Below are positions 34,111 through 45,060 of a stretch of DNA of 64,000 nucleotides, piece by piece. This DNA is from Akebia trifoliata (lineage: Eukaryota; Streptophyta; Magnoliopsida; Ranunculales; Lardizabalaceae), in assembly GCA_017979445.1 (NCBI GenBank), contig CM030717.1:16417288-16481287 (forward strand), written 5' to 3'. The position numbers and the translations under genes were made by a program. The notes beneath the pieces were generated by a model. The model was not told the DNA's origin. It ran no database searches and saw only the letters and a list, made by a program, of their open reading frames with translations. The first letter of the stretch is position 1; each line of letters starts with the position of its first letter.

Positions 34111-34600
34111 TTAAGGATAAAAAAATGTAACAGGAAATTGACCTTGACCAGCTATAAAAGACAAAGAACCATCGGCCAGGCGAACCTTGCGATGACCAGA
34201 ACAAACACTATAGGTTTTAAACAAGGAGCACGTACCAGTCATGTTATCTGAGGCATCAGAATCAATGATCCACGGTAAGGAAGTGGTAGAAACACTGTGT
34301 GCAAGTACAAAGGTACCTGAGTGAGCAAAAGTAGAAATCGACTGAGATAAGGTCCCCATCTGATTGAAGAATTTTCTGAACTTGTCAAACTTGGCTTGAG
34401 ATAAAGATACCGACTCCGATGAGAAAGTAGTAGCTGAAGGAGGTGCTAAATTAGTCGTATGTTGAGAGATTACATGAGCTGAAGATCGTTGAAACTGTTG
34501 ATAGTGTTGATTAGGCCGACCATGAAGTGCATAACAACGAGCCTTCACATGATCTAACTTTCCACAATGATCACACTTATGTTATTGACGAGTAGGCAAC
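34111..34600 (-). pseudogene. C7 zinc knuckle and protease
   Basis: CDHCGKLDHVKARC (about 34580-34535) is a CX2CX4HX4C zinc knuckle, intact. Downstream, WIIDSDASDNMTG (about 34275-34235) aligns with the Copia protease motif WI-DSGAS-HMTG. The Gly after the catalytic Asp-Ser is Asp here, which should abolish activity. KVRLADGSLS follows as expected. The frame degrades after 34111. Confidence 0.85.
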
Positions 34601-35398
34601 GACCCACTGGGAAGCTGTGGGGAAGGTAGGCGAGCAATCATAACGGAGTGATCTCTTGAAGAAAAAGGTAGGATAGCTGCATGATAACTCTCATCATCCA
34701 AGACGTAAGAATACGCAATCTGTAGGGTTGGAAAGGGATCCATACCCAATAATTGAACTCTCGTATACTCAAACTCATCCAGGAAATCAGTTAGAAATTG
34801 AAAAATCCAATTCTTATCTAGAATTGACGCATACAATGTCTCATCAAGAGGTTCCTTTCAGGCGTAGGACGAGTAATAAAATGTCAATTCTTCCCACCAA
34901 GCACGTAAGTGTGATATATAGGTAGTAACTGAAGATTCACCTTGCGAAAGACGAGAAATCTCATGCTCTAAGGTAAAGATCTTGACGTTGTTTTGACGTT
35001 GCGAGTCAATGCTCTTTGCAAAATCCCATATATATTTTGCTGTCGAGAAAAAATATAAAATCGACCATAATGTGTGATTGCATAGATGTAATCAACCAAG
35101 AATGGACTATAGAATCATTAGCAAACCAATGGGAGTAAGAACTGTCAGTCTGTGCAGGTTGTTTGTCCACCCCTATGAGGTAACCAATCTTTCCTTTTTC
35201 ACCAATGAACATTTCAACCGATCGTGCCCAAAGGAGATAATTAGGACCATATAATTTCACTGTAGTAATTTGAATGCTTGGAAAGTCGGTGGAATGAAAA
35301 GAAAAATCACTCGATCCATTTCTAGTACTAGTGATTGAGGAAGAGGATGACTCAGAGGCCATCAAAGAATCTGAGTACTTTGATTGAAGAGAGTTCAA
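34600..35398 (-). pseudogene. C7 gag N-terminal part
   Basis: The frame from 35398 (MNSLQSKYSD; a second ATG begins MASESSSSS) shows ITTVKLYGPNYLLWARSVEM, then FANDSIVHSWLITSM and MVDFIFF. This is the Copia gag pattern (L-G-NY--W---M, W--N---V--WL---M). After about 35006 several stops separate it from the zinc knuckle. Confidence 0.8.
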
Positions 35399-35399
35399 G

Positions 35400-36240
35400 T
35401 AAGATGAGGGTACGACTCCCTAAGATAAAGTGATCATAGCACCCTAAAGGTGACAATGCACGATCGTAAGAGTTGTAAATGTTAATTAAACACTATTGTT
35501 GGTGGTCCAAGTAATCATTACCGCATGTGTAGGGAATCAATGAGCAAGATGGCTATGAGAACTGCCCCAAATAGCACCCTGTTGTGATCGAAAACTTCTG
35601 TAGGTGTTCAAAAACACTACCTGCACCTTCATATAACCACTACGATAATCGAAAAATAAAAATAGTAAAAAACCACTACTGGCACCCTCATATAACCACT
35701 ACAGTGATTGAGAAATCAAAAAACAACCACCTGCTGTGTCGTAAATGGTAGAGCATCCACCTACTGGTGTCGCCTGCTCAAAAAACCCTCAAAAAATAAC
35801 CAACTGTTGTGCCGTACAGATAGAGCAGCCACCTACTAGTGTCGCCTGCTCAAAAAACACCACTTGTTGTGATTGTAGGGCTCAGACAACTACCTGTTAT
35901 GTCGCACGAAGTAGAGCAGCCACTTGCTGTATCGAAAAACTAACCAAAAATTCACCTGCTATGATTGCAAACATCGAGACTGCTACCTTGAGTGTTGCAA
36001 GGCTCAACTACAGTCACCTTGGGTGTCGCAGGCCCTAAACAACGTCGTTGTTGTGAGTACAGCCTGATTGCAGGCTCCGAACAAATCTTAACTCCCTATC
36101 ACACGATGCGATTAGGGTGTGCAACAATGGAGAACCCCCATAGGGGTGATATGAATTGAAGGCAAGGTGTGTAGAGTTTGTTTTAAAGAAGAGTGGGTCG
36201 ATGGAGTTTGTAGTAGAAGAAGAAGAAGGAGGAGGAGGTC
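35400..36240 (-). other. C7 leader with degenerate short repeats
   Basis: No gene. At about 35590-36050 a ~50-60 bp degenerate unit recurs, built around CCACCTACTGGTGTCGCCTG and CACTTGTTGTGATTG on the plus strand. ORF 35745-36038 is a by-product of this repetition. A (GAA)n/(GGA)n run lies at 36218-36238. Confidence 0.55.
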
Positions 36241-36243
36241 AAT

Positions 36244-36255
36244 GCTCTGATACCA
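36244..36255 (-). other. Primer binding site, C7 (iMet-type)
   Basis: The minus strand reads TGGTATCAGAGC, an exact match to the usual plant tRNA-iMet site, nine bases inside the 5' LTR end. Confidence 0.85.
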
Positions 36256-36264
36256 AGTTAAAAT

Positions 36265-36372
36265 TGAGAGAAAAAATTGATTAATGATTAATTAGCCCTA
36301 ATTAGGCTTTAAAAGTATTACATAATCTAAGTAGAAGAAAAGATTAAAAAGGACATATAAACTTATTTAACA
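36265..36372 (-). repeat. C7 5' LTR (108 bp)
   Basis: The minus strand reads TGTTAAATAAG...TCTCTCA. Inverted partner of 30638-30745. The flank TAAAC (36373-36377) is the presumed target duplication. Confidence 0.85.
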
Positions 36373-36399
36373 TAAACCAAACATCTTTCAATATGTGGA

Positions 36400-36877
36400 C
36401 TAGAAGTTTCAGAATGGATTCATTTTTGGTGAGGATGATCTCTATAGTAAGGAGATCATAATCACAAAAATCAGCTCATTCTGAAACTTCTAACCCCATC
36501 AAAAGTGGTTAACAAAAATTGGATGATCCACAATTCTTCAACTTGTAAACTGGGGTTAAAAGTTTTGGAATGGGCTATTTTTAATGACAATGTTCTCCTC
36601 ATTGTAGAGAACATCTACACAAAAAATCAGTCCATTCTGAAACTTCTAGCCCATATATTAAAAAATGTTTAACACAATGTTTAATTTTATATATGGCCCT
36701 TGAACCTGACCCAATATATATATATATTGGGATGTGTTGTTTCATGAGAAAACACATGATCTCCACCATTTAGATATAAAATCCAACAGTTGAGATTTAT
36801 GTAAAGCATTTTTGATGGGGTTAGAAGTTTCATAATAGGCTGATTTTTTGTGATGACAACCTCCTCATCATAGATAT
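36400..36877. repeat. Three further hairpin modules
   Basis: Modules c (36400-36498) and d (36552-36655) are full palindromes with arms TAGAAGTTTCAGAATGG / CATTCTGAAACTTCTA. Module e starts at 36827 and is split by the solo LTR, resuming at 40055. A palindromic TATA run (36713-36731) lies between d and e. Confidence 0.65.
36873..36877. other. Target-site duplication GATAT, left copy
   Basis: GATAT precedes TGTAACACCC and follows the LTR end GTCACA at 40050-40054. Confidence 0.9.
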
Positions 36878-39800
36878 TGTAACACCCCAAATTTTTAATT
36901 CGTATCTCGAGGAAAAAATAAATAGTGAAATTTTAAGAAAATCTTGAAAGTGGGATTTAGGGGTAAAACTTTAGGATGTTTCTGATCATTTTTAATGGAA
37001 TCTGACCTCACCATTAGATTTAAAATGATCGAAAAACATAGTTTAGCCTGTAAGCACGCTCAAATGCGAGTCAGAATATAAAAGTTGCAAAATCCTCGAT
37101 TATCGGGTCGGACTAGGCTAAAACAGTGACTTTTTGTTAGAGTAATAATTTTTAAAATTCGATCATACCATTGGGTTTATAATGAAAAATTATTCAACAT
37201 AGATTATTTATTTGTCATTTTTGGAGATCAGGAAGTCGAATTATCGCCAAAAACAAAAACGACATCATGTTTAGGGGTCACATCAGGCCAAAAATGTAAA
37301 TTTTTTATGAAGACATAATTTGTAGAAATTGACTATACCATTAGATCCAAAACGAAAAATTAGGTGAAATAGAGTATTCATTTGTCAGTTTTGGAGTCCG
37401 AATGATCAAGTTATCATCGATCGAAATAATTGACAAAATACCGAATTCGTCCCACATTTTATTTAAATAATAATTTTAATTTTTTTTTTTTATATGTCAT
37501 CTTCCCCAACGCGTCCATATGGCCGAGACATATAAAAAAAACAAATTTTTTTTTTCTCTTCGATCTTCAATCTCAGATCTCTCACAAACGGCTCGCCGTC
37601 GACGATCGACGCAGAAGGGAGAAATGTCCGCAGCTACATTCTCTACAAAACCCACCCAACCTTTCTTTGTTTCACTTTCTATTTTACCCGATATCGTCAA
37701 AAATCAGCCGTATTTGGATACAGAAATTTCGATACTTTGACCTCGGATTTCGTCCGTTTCCGGGTCAAACCGTCTTCCGACGCAGAAGGGAGAAACGTCC
37801 GCAGCCTCATTCTCTACGTAACCCACCCAAATTCCTTTCGTTTTCTCATCTTTTTCACCCCGTATAGTCAAAAATCAGTCGTATTTTTATACGGAGATTT
37901 CGTAACTTCAACCTCGATTTTCATCAATTTCGGGGTCAAACCGTCTTTCATCGTAGAAGGGAGAAGAGACGAGCACATCCAGATCTTCAAAACCACCGGG
38001 CCAGTTTCGAAAATCAGCCGCTTCGAAGTTCGGTCCATCTCGATTTCCGCACCATTCGCCTCGATTTCCGCGCACGTGCTTCAATTCCATCGCCTAGTGA
38101 TTGTAAGGAACTCTCAATTTCTATTAGTAATCGTAGATTGTAAAAATTGCATTTAGGATTTTATTAAAAATTTGTGGTGAGTTTCCAAAATATAGAATTC
38201 TTATGTTATTTAAAAATTCACGCCAGAAATTGAATGTTTGATATGTTTAATTATATTTTTAACAAATTATACGTGGGTAGGATATTTTATCGGGTTATTT
38301 CTGCCAGTTGGGTCCTGTGCACCGCTCGGACCTTGTTTTAATATAAGTTTTGTATTTTTTTCGAGATTTTTGATAGAAATGAATTTCATAGTTAGAAAAA
38401 TGATTTACTATTCAATTAACTCATGTTGAGTTGATGAATATCAGAAAATGGATGTTTTATTGAAGAGATTGAAAATTGTAAAAATCGAAAAAAGGGAAAA
38501 AGGGTATGAAACGGTAAAATGTCAGAGTCACACCCTAGGGGTGATGTCTGCATTTTACATTGTTGTGCTGTGTGTAGGTTGGTGAACAGATATCCAGGGA
38601 TAATATTATTGGTTGAATGTTTATTTCCTTTCTGTTAGCGCGAGGCGCTGTTTACGTTTCCGTTATGTTATTTATTTTAGGCCGGGTGGCCACACTTGCA
38701 TGGTAGGAAACTGGATATCCATTCTCAATCTTGTATTGTTAATTTATCTTTTGTTTTCAAATGAAAATAATATACATATGTAGCTATTTTGTGAGCTGTT
38801 AAAGAGTTTGTGAATGCCTGAAGGGATAGTGCATCACATCATCCGGAGTGGTGTACTATCCTGGGATGTACGGTAGGGACCACAAAGCTCATACGTGGTA
38901 TGGGACGCGTATGAGAATGGAGTCACAACTGGAATCCGGGTTTATTCCTCTCTATTTTTACCAGTGAACTTGTAATGTAAAGGTGGTCGTATACGAATAG
39001 TTTGTATATTTGGGAATCACATGCACGCCTGATAGGCATAGACGAAGATGATTAGTCAGTGATCACTAACAATCTATAGTAGTCGAACGTTCTGACACAT
39101 CGAAAAGAGATCCATTGCTTACGGTCACGTCAAACGGCCAGCCTGAGCCAGATAAATGGTCAACCAAGTGTGGTAAGTGCAGCGACCGACCACAAAATCA
39201 GGAACTAAAAACCAGAGAAGAATTGTAACATTATGTCCCGACTGGGAGCGATCCAGTCGTGAATCCCAACTCTCTAATTCCAATACTCCACCATTATGTA
39301 TTATGTATCTGTTGTTTATTTTGATATATAAAATGAAATCCATGTTTATTATTTCCATTTGATCAATTAGATTTGTATAAAAAGATAATGTTATAGTGAG
39401 TACTGCTGATCGATGTAATGTGAGTTTTAAAATGTTTAGTTGTTCATCCCTGGCTATATGTACCAGTTAATCGTAATTTCTTCTGTAAAACTTTTACTAT
39501 TTTAAAATGATTCAGTATGCTTATTTGTTCATGTTAGGAGGGGTTATTGGCAGAAATTGTTTGTTTCCCTACTGGGTAACCATTGTTACTCACCCTTTCT
39601 TTCTCCATTTTTTTAGTTTCAGATCCGAAGTTTGGCGAGACAGATATAGAGCACGAGTGAGAATCATCTGCTGGGTCAGATAGACAGCCAGAGTTCGTCA
39701 CTTGGTGAGTATTGGGGTTATTACCCCTAGTGGTGTCGATTTATCCAAGAGTATTATACATGTTGTTCTGAGTGTTAGGATTTCTGTTAGAGTGAGAAAT

Positions 39801-40049
39801 TTTGTATAATCCTGTATCCTGGTTATTCTTCTGCACTCTGATCTTTCGTACGTTATTATACTTATATAGGCTTCCGCTAGTATTATATTTTATATCTGTA
39901 TACAAGATTGTATGCCGTTTATCAGGTGCTGATTAAACGCCTTGGAATGCTAACATAAACAGAGGAGACCATGCCGAAATTTTGAGGTGCCACTTAGTAC
40001 CTCGAGATCTGACATGGGGATTTGTGTTAGCGTTCGGCGGGGCGTCACA
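36878..40049 (+). mobile_element. Solo LTR (3172 bp) of the G4 family
   Basis: Starts TGTAACACCC, ends GGCGTCACA, and is flanked by GATAT on both sides with no internal region. It is therefore a solo LTR left by recombination between two LTRs. It matches G4's LTR 20465-23432 in reverse orientation. A ~170 bp unit starting CGCAGAAGGGAGAAA is repeated (about 37610, 37781 and a partial at about 37950); G4's LTR shows only the single form. ORFs 37430-37867 and 37737-38156 arise from this repetition in the G/C-richer part and are not considered genes. Confidence 0.92.
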
Positions 40050-40129
40050 GATATCATCCTCACAAACAATCAACCCATTACAACCCTTTTCACTCATATA
40101 GGACTAAACGTTGACTCCATGTTGGCTTC

Positions 40130-41369
40130 CTAAGCATTGGATGCCAAAAACTACTCATGTGGGGTCCACATTTACTATTTTATTATGTTTCCTCTTCACC
40201 CCCTTTTAACTTTATTGTATTTCCTCTCCTCTCCTCCTCTTTTAACAATATCCATCCAATTTTACCATATTTTCTTTTTTAGCCATTTTAATTACCTCCC
40301 CAACTTTATTGTTTTTTGTTTTTACCTCCCTTAACCTTAAAAAGGATGCCCATGCTATAGGCACGGGCGAACTCTGGTATATAATAAAATATAACTATAA
40401 GTCCCACCTTTACTATAGATATGAGGATAAACACCCCATCCAACCTTTATGTGGGGTCTACATTAATCAATTTATTTTCTTTCCCTTTCACCCCAATCAA
40501 CTTTATTATTTTCCTCCTTCTCCTCCCCCCTTTCATTTTTCAATAATATCCCTCCAATTTTACTATATTTCCTCTTTTAACCCATTTTATTCTTTTTTTT
40601 TCTTTAACCCCTTAATCTTAAAGTTTTTAAGTATACCCCACTAACTTTATTATTTTTTCATTTGTTACCCCTTAACCCCAAAGAGGATGCCCATGTCGTA
40701 CGCACAAACAAACTCTAGTATATAATAGAACACAACTGTAAGACCCATCGTTTATTATAGTTATGAGGGACAAACATCATATCCACCTCTTTGTGTAGGC
40801 CCCACTTTATTGCCTTCCCTCTTCAACCCTTCAACTTTATCTTGTTTCCTTTCCTTCCCTCTCCCTCCCTCATTTTTTTCAATAATACCTCTCTAACTAC
40901 TATTTTTTCTCTTTGACCCCTTTAACCTTAATTTTTTTTAATAATACACCTCCAATTTTTTTTTTCCTTTTTACCTCCTTAACCCCAAAAAGGGATCTTG
41001 TGCTATATAATAAAATACAACTATAGGTCCCACATTCGCTACAGTTATAGAGATAAACGTCCCATCCAACCTTTATGTGGGGTCCACATTAACCATTTTG
41101 TTACCTTTCCTCTTTACCCCCTCAACTTTATTGTATTTTCTCTCCTCCCCCCTCCCTTTTTCAATAATATCTTTCCAATTTTACTATCTTTTCTCTTTTA
41201 CCTATTATTCAATAATAACCCCATAACTCTAATATCTTTTCTCTTTAACCTTAATTTATTGTCTTTCCTCATCTCCTCTTTCTTAATAATGCATGTCCAA
41301 CTTTATTATTTTCCCTCTTATACCATTAACCTCATTTTTTTAATAATACATTTCCAACTTTATTATTAT
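40130..41369 (+). mobile_element. Tandem Helitron-like repeat units
   Basis: Four head-to-tail units of about 280-340 bp. Each has ATAATAAAATA(C/T)AACTATA and GTCCCAC near the start, GTGGGGTCCACATT next, then T/C-rich sequence. Unit ends at 40377 and 40718 read CTGG|T and CTAG|T. The first is preceded by a hairpin (GCCCATGC, TATA, GGCACGGGC). A 3' hairpin followed by CTRR before T is the Helitron terminus rule. The hairpin is decayed in unit 2 and absent in unit 3, and unit 4 is cut by G9's LTR at 41369. No Rep/helicase is present. Could also be a plain tandem satellite. Confidence 0.5.
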
Positions 41370-41935
41370 TATAAAGGAAAATAATTATGTATTAATCTAA
41401 GCCGTACATGTGTCCAAACCGGTTGAGTGGTACCAGGCACGGATCAGTATACGGGGTGTTGCCCTGCAAGCAGGATAGGTCAGAAGAGGGACCTCCTTAG
41501 TCTGGCTGGTAGGGTAGCATAGTAATAAGCAAGACCATGTCTACCAAGCAGGGCAAGGTAGGTCATAAGGAAATCGTAAAACTGATGTATGCACATCAAT
41601 CCCAGAGATCTCTACAGATAAGTATGATCAATCTAAGAGATCTTGATTAGGTAAACAACTCTGTAGAATCAGTAGATAGCCCATAATTATAGCCTATAGA
41701 AGGGGGATCCCTATGAAAAGATAGGGGGATAAATAACACAATGAGCACTAATAGAGGGGATCTTTTGGGGAGATTGGAGTCTAACCAGTGCTGTAGACTT
41801 TTCCTCTACTTTTCTAAGTTGAGCATCGGAGTGATTTTGGCAGGTATCACGCTGTTGCATTAAATGAGCTGTTAGGAACGACTTCGAATTAGTGTTGTTA
41901 GATTCATCATAGTCGTCCACTAGATTTCGATCACA
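41370..41935 (+). repeat. G9 5' LTR (~566 bp)
   Basis: Matches the start of 63718-64000 over about 280 bp (AAACCGGTTGAGTGGTACCA and following). The start has decayed from TGTAAAGG to TATAAAGG. The right end is placed before the primer site at the CACA near 41935. ORF 41711-42208 on the minus strand overlaps LTR and leader and looks incidental. Confidence 0.8.
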
Positions 41936-42239
41936 CAAAACTGGTGTCATTCGTGAGAATACCAGTAGCAGATTGATTTCATTTGAAATAATGGTGAAAT
42001 CCACAAGAATAAACAAAGTCAATGCACTCCTGCCAATGGTTCTAGTCGTAGAAGCACAACTTTTGGCAAAGTTAGAGCCATGAGAAAAAAGAGGAAATGC
42101 AGAAGAAAATGGATGACTTGGTTTAGTAGAATCGACATTTGAGTCAACGTCTCGATAACCAGTAGTCGACGAGACAAGATAGCTTATCGAGAGATCCCCA
42201 ATCAGCAAGCAAGGACGATCATGCCAAGAGTACGAAAGG

Positions 42240-43030
42240 GAACGTACTGTTGCTAATCCCTATGGGAGAAGGTGAAACAGAGGTCGCTACTACGACCACT
42301 CGGGTTGAGCTTGTAATAAGCTTAACTCGAGAAGAAGTCAAAGAAATGATTAAAAAGGATAAGGAGATGATGAATAGTGTCGATGCAGGCACGATAGCAG
42401 CACAAAGAGTTCGGGTGCTTTAGAAATGTCCATTTACGATAAAAATTTTAGTCGAAGAAATCCCAAAGAAGTTTGTACCGTCGCGGTTCACCCCTTATTT
42501 AGGAATGAAAGACTCGGTAGAGCATTTTTTCCACTTTCGACAGATATTCGCATTATGGGAGGAGAATGAGGAGTTGATGTGTAAGTTGTTCCCCTCGAGT
42601 TTGTAGGGGAACGTGCTGACTTGGTTCCACAAGTTGCCATGCGGATCCATTACTTCATTCGAGGAACTCTGTACTACCTTTGTAACATGATACATTGGCA
42701 ACAGGAAAAGTGGTGGAGACGTCGATGCACTGCGCAGTATGAGGTTGCTATCTGGAGAAAGCCTTAGAGAGTTCACGAGAAAATTTAGAGAAGAAGTAAT
42801 GTTTTTAGAGAGTTGTTATAAGAAAACGGCCGTGGTAGCATTCAAAAATTCTTTACCATCTGACTCGGGGCTGTATAAGTCCCTTATGAAGAAGATACCA
42901 GAAACTCTAAGTGAGTTGTTCGGGAGAGTGGAGAAGTACATTCGCTTAAGGGATGACCCTCGGAGTTCTGTTGGGAAGAACAAGGTGATACATGCTGTGG
43001 AGAAGCCCAGTAAGCAGTATCCGCCATAGT
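42240..43030 (+). pseudogene. G9 gag
   Basis: Frames give IPKKFVPSRFTPYLGMKDSV, NEELMCKLFPSSL, WFHKLPCGSITSFEELC and, in the open frame 42739-43029, GESLREFTRKFREEV, AFKNSLPSD and ELFGRVEKYI. This is the Tat Retrotrans_gag pattern (Y-G--DP--H, AFP-SL-G-A--WF--LP--SI-SF--L, GESL--Y--RF). Stops: TAG after SSL, TGA before YIGN, TAG TAG after QYPP. Each is one C-to-T step from CAG or CGA. Confidence 0.82.
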
Positions 43031-43529
43031 AGTAAAGTAGAAAAAAACCGCTTAAGTAGGAGGGGGAGAAGAGAAAATGAGAAACATATTTTGCTATGCC
43101 TCCTAGTGAGATCTTGCCTCTCATTGCACATGAATCGTATTTTGAGAGGCCTGCGTCTTTCCCTTGAGATCAGATAAATGGAGACGAGAGGTACTATGAG
43201 TATCACAGGGTACGGGTACGTACCATTAATAGATGCCAAGCCTTAAGAAGATTCCTACAGAGGCTAGCAAAGCAGGGTAAGTTGAGAGATCTGCCTAGAA
43301 GGCAAAAATAGGACCCACCGCAAGATAGGAACCGTGAGGCTGATCAGCCACCTGTTGAAGGGCAGGATGGAAGGGCAGCGGTGATACATGTCGTCTTCAA
43401 AGAAGAGAGTGGAAAGCCAAGGTAGAGTGGGACTGGTAAAAGGATAAAAGAAGAAGGGCTGAGCATCTGGCTCACATCTTTACAACAATGAGTGGGCTTA
43501 TAAAGCAGACAGGGACCCTTTGGGAAGTA

Positions 43530-43950
43530 AACAATGGCATTCACTAAGAAAGACTTGGAAGGGATAGTAAAGTCCCACTATGACGCATTGGTGGTAACCT
43601 TGCGGGTGGGCACTTTCACACTCAAGAGGGTATTGATCGACAGTGGCAATTTTGTAGATATTTTGTATGTCTCAGCCTTCTTGAAAATGGACCTCAATAG
43701 GAACATGCTCGCTCCTACGGGAGCACTGCTGATCGGATTCGACAGAAGATCCAATCAATCTTGTAGGGAAATAATGTTGCCAGTACAAACAGGACTAGTA
43801 ACCTTGATGACCAGGTTCATGGTTGTTGAGGCGAGTTCGCCATATAATGTTATTCTAGGGAAGTGGTGAACACATGAGATGCGAGCGGTTCCATCCACGT
43901 ATTGCCAGGTCCTTCGATTCCCCTCGCCGTAGGGGATGTGGGACATGAGA
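43530..43950 (+). pseudogene. G9 protease
   Basis: The open frame 43534-43869 contains HYDALVVTLRVGTFTLKRVL, then IDSGNFVDILY with the catalytic Asp-Ser-Gly intact, and SPYNVILGKW. It matches Tat aspartic protease (HNDALV--L-I----V-R-LVD-GSSADIL, YN-I-GR). It stops with TGA after KW; downstream MRAVPSTYCQVLRFPS-like text continues in another frame. Confidence 0.82.
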
Positions 43951-44079
43951 ATAGACCAAGTGCTAGCTCAGGTGTGCACGTTGGGCAGGAAAGAGTCTTC
44001 CGAGACTGAAGTCCAACAATAGCAATTACAGTAGGAGAAGATCAAGCCTAACAGAACCCCATGTCTAAAAGGCATTCAG

Positions 44080-45060
44080 GTGGTAGACGTAAGAGAAAGA
44101 AAGCAGATTGGAGTATGGACAAAGTTGGAGTCAGGAGAGCTAAAAGAGTTAACGAACTGCTCGAGAAGGAACATGGACGTTTTCGTATTATTTATAGAAG
44201 AGATGCCGGAGATTAACTCGGAGGTGGTTTGTCACCACTTGAATGTAGAGTCAACCTTCAAATCGTTTAAGCAAAAACCAAGGCGGCTGGCATCGCGGTT
44301 TAGGGAAGTGGTGAATGAAGAGGTAGATAGGTTGATCGAGTTGGATTCATTCAGGAGGTGCAGTTCTCAGATTGGATAACAAATATTGTGGCAATACCTA
44401 AGAAGAATGGGAAGGTTAGAGTCTGCATAGACTTCACAAACTTAAATAAGGCATGTCCCAAGGATAGTTTCCCAATGCCAAAGATAGACCAGTTGGTAAA
44501 TGCAACTTCCGATCACGAGAGGTTATCCTTCATAGACAACTACTCTGAGTACAATCAAATACAACTCAACCCAATAGATCAGGAGAAAACAACATTTATT
44601 ACAGAGCAGGGGCTCTACTATTACAAAGTGATGCCCTTTGGCCTAAAGAATGCGAGAGCTACTTATCAGAGATTGGTGATAGAGTTTTTGAGAGACTTCT
44701 TGGGCAGAATAGCGGAAGTATATATAAACGACCTGCTAGTCAAAAGCAAGAGGAAGAAAGACCATGTCGTTGATCTGGAAAAAGTTTTTTCCTAGATAAG
44801 AAAGGTGGGGATGATGCTCAACCCAGAGAAGTACACTTTCGCATTAACTTTAGGGAAATTCCTAGGTTACATAGTCATGAAGAAAATAATCGAAGCCAAT
44901 CCAGATCAGATCAGAGCATTATTGGAAATGCCTTTCGTAAGGACTCAAAAGTAAGTCCAAAAGCTGGGAAGGAGAGTAGCAATCTTAAATCATTTTATTG
45001 TCAGATCTTCTGATAACTGCAAACCCTTGTACTAGTTGTTGCGAAAAAATTCCAAGTTTG
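44080..45060 (+). pseudogene. G9 reverse transcriptase
   Basis: 44080-44379 holds the pre-RT region (VVCHHLNVES). 44358-44795 holds the fingers and palm: DWITNIVAIPKKNGKVRVCI, NKACPKDSFPMPKIDQLV, YYYKVMPFGLKNARATYQRL and VYINDLLVKSK. The catalytic YxDD is YIND: the AAC codon at 44727-44729 replaces the first Asp, a single G-to-A change. A frameshift joins the two frames near 44360. A TAG follows KVFS at about 44795. Thumb motifs (GKFLGYIV, IEANPDQIRAL) continue to about 45060. Confidence 0.87.

Larger units (their letters stand above)
30445..36372 (-). mobile_element. C7: Ty1/Copia element with 108 bp LTRs, 3' end inverted
   Basis: Order on the minus strand: 5' LTR (36372-36265), iMet-type primer site, leader, gag, protease, integrase, RT, RNase H (to 31412). 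This is the Copia order with integrase before RT. The RNase H end and 3' LTR lie at 30445-30745 in plus orientation because of a ~1 kb inversion. It was inserted in an array of hairpin modules. The lineage within Copia was not assigned. Confidence 0.88.

Noticed and set aside
35745..36038. 97-codon Cys-rich ORF
   Set aside because: Generated by the degenerate leader repeat of the Copia element; the Cys pattern follows the repeat unit rather than a known fold.
37430..38156. Overlapping ORFs of 139-145 codons in the solo LTR
   Set aside because: They lie in the duplicated G/C-rich part of the LTR; G4's LTRs do not keep the frames open and no domain is recognisable.
41711..42208. 165-codon minus-strand ORF at the G9 5' end
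   Set aside because: It spans the LTR, the primer site and the leader, which argues against a gene.
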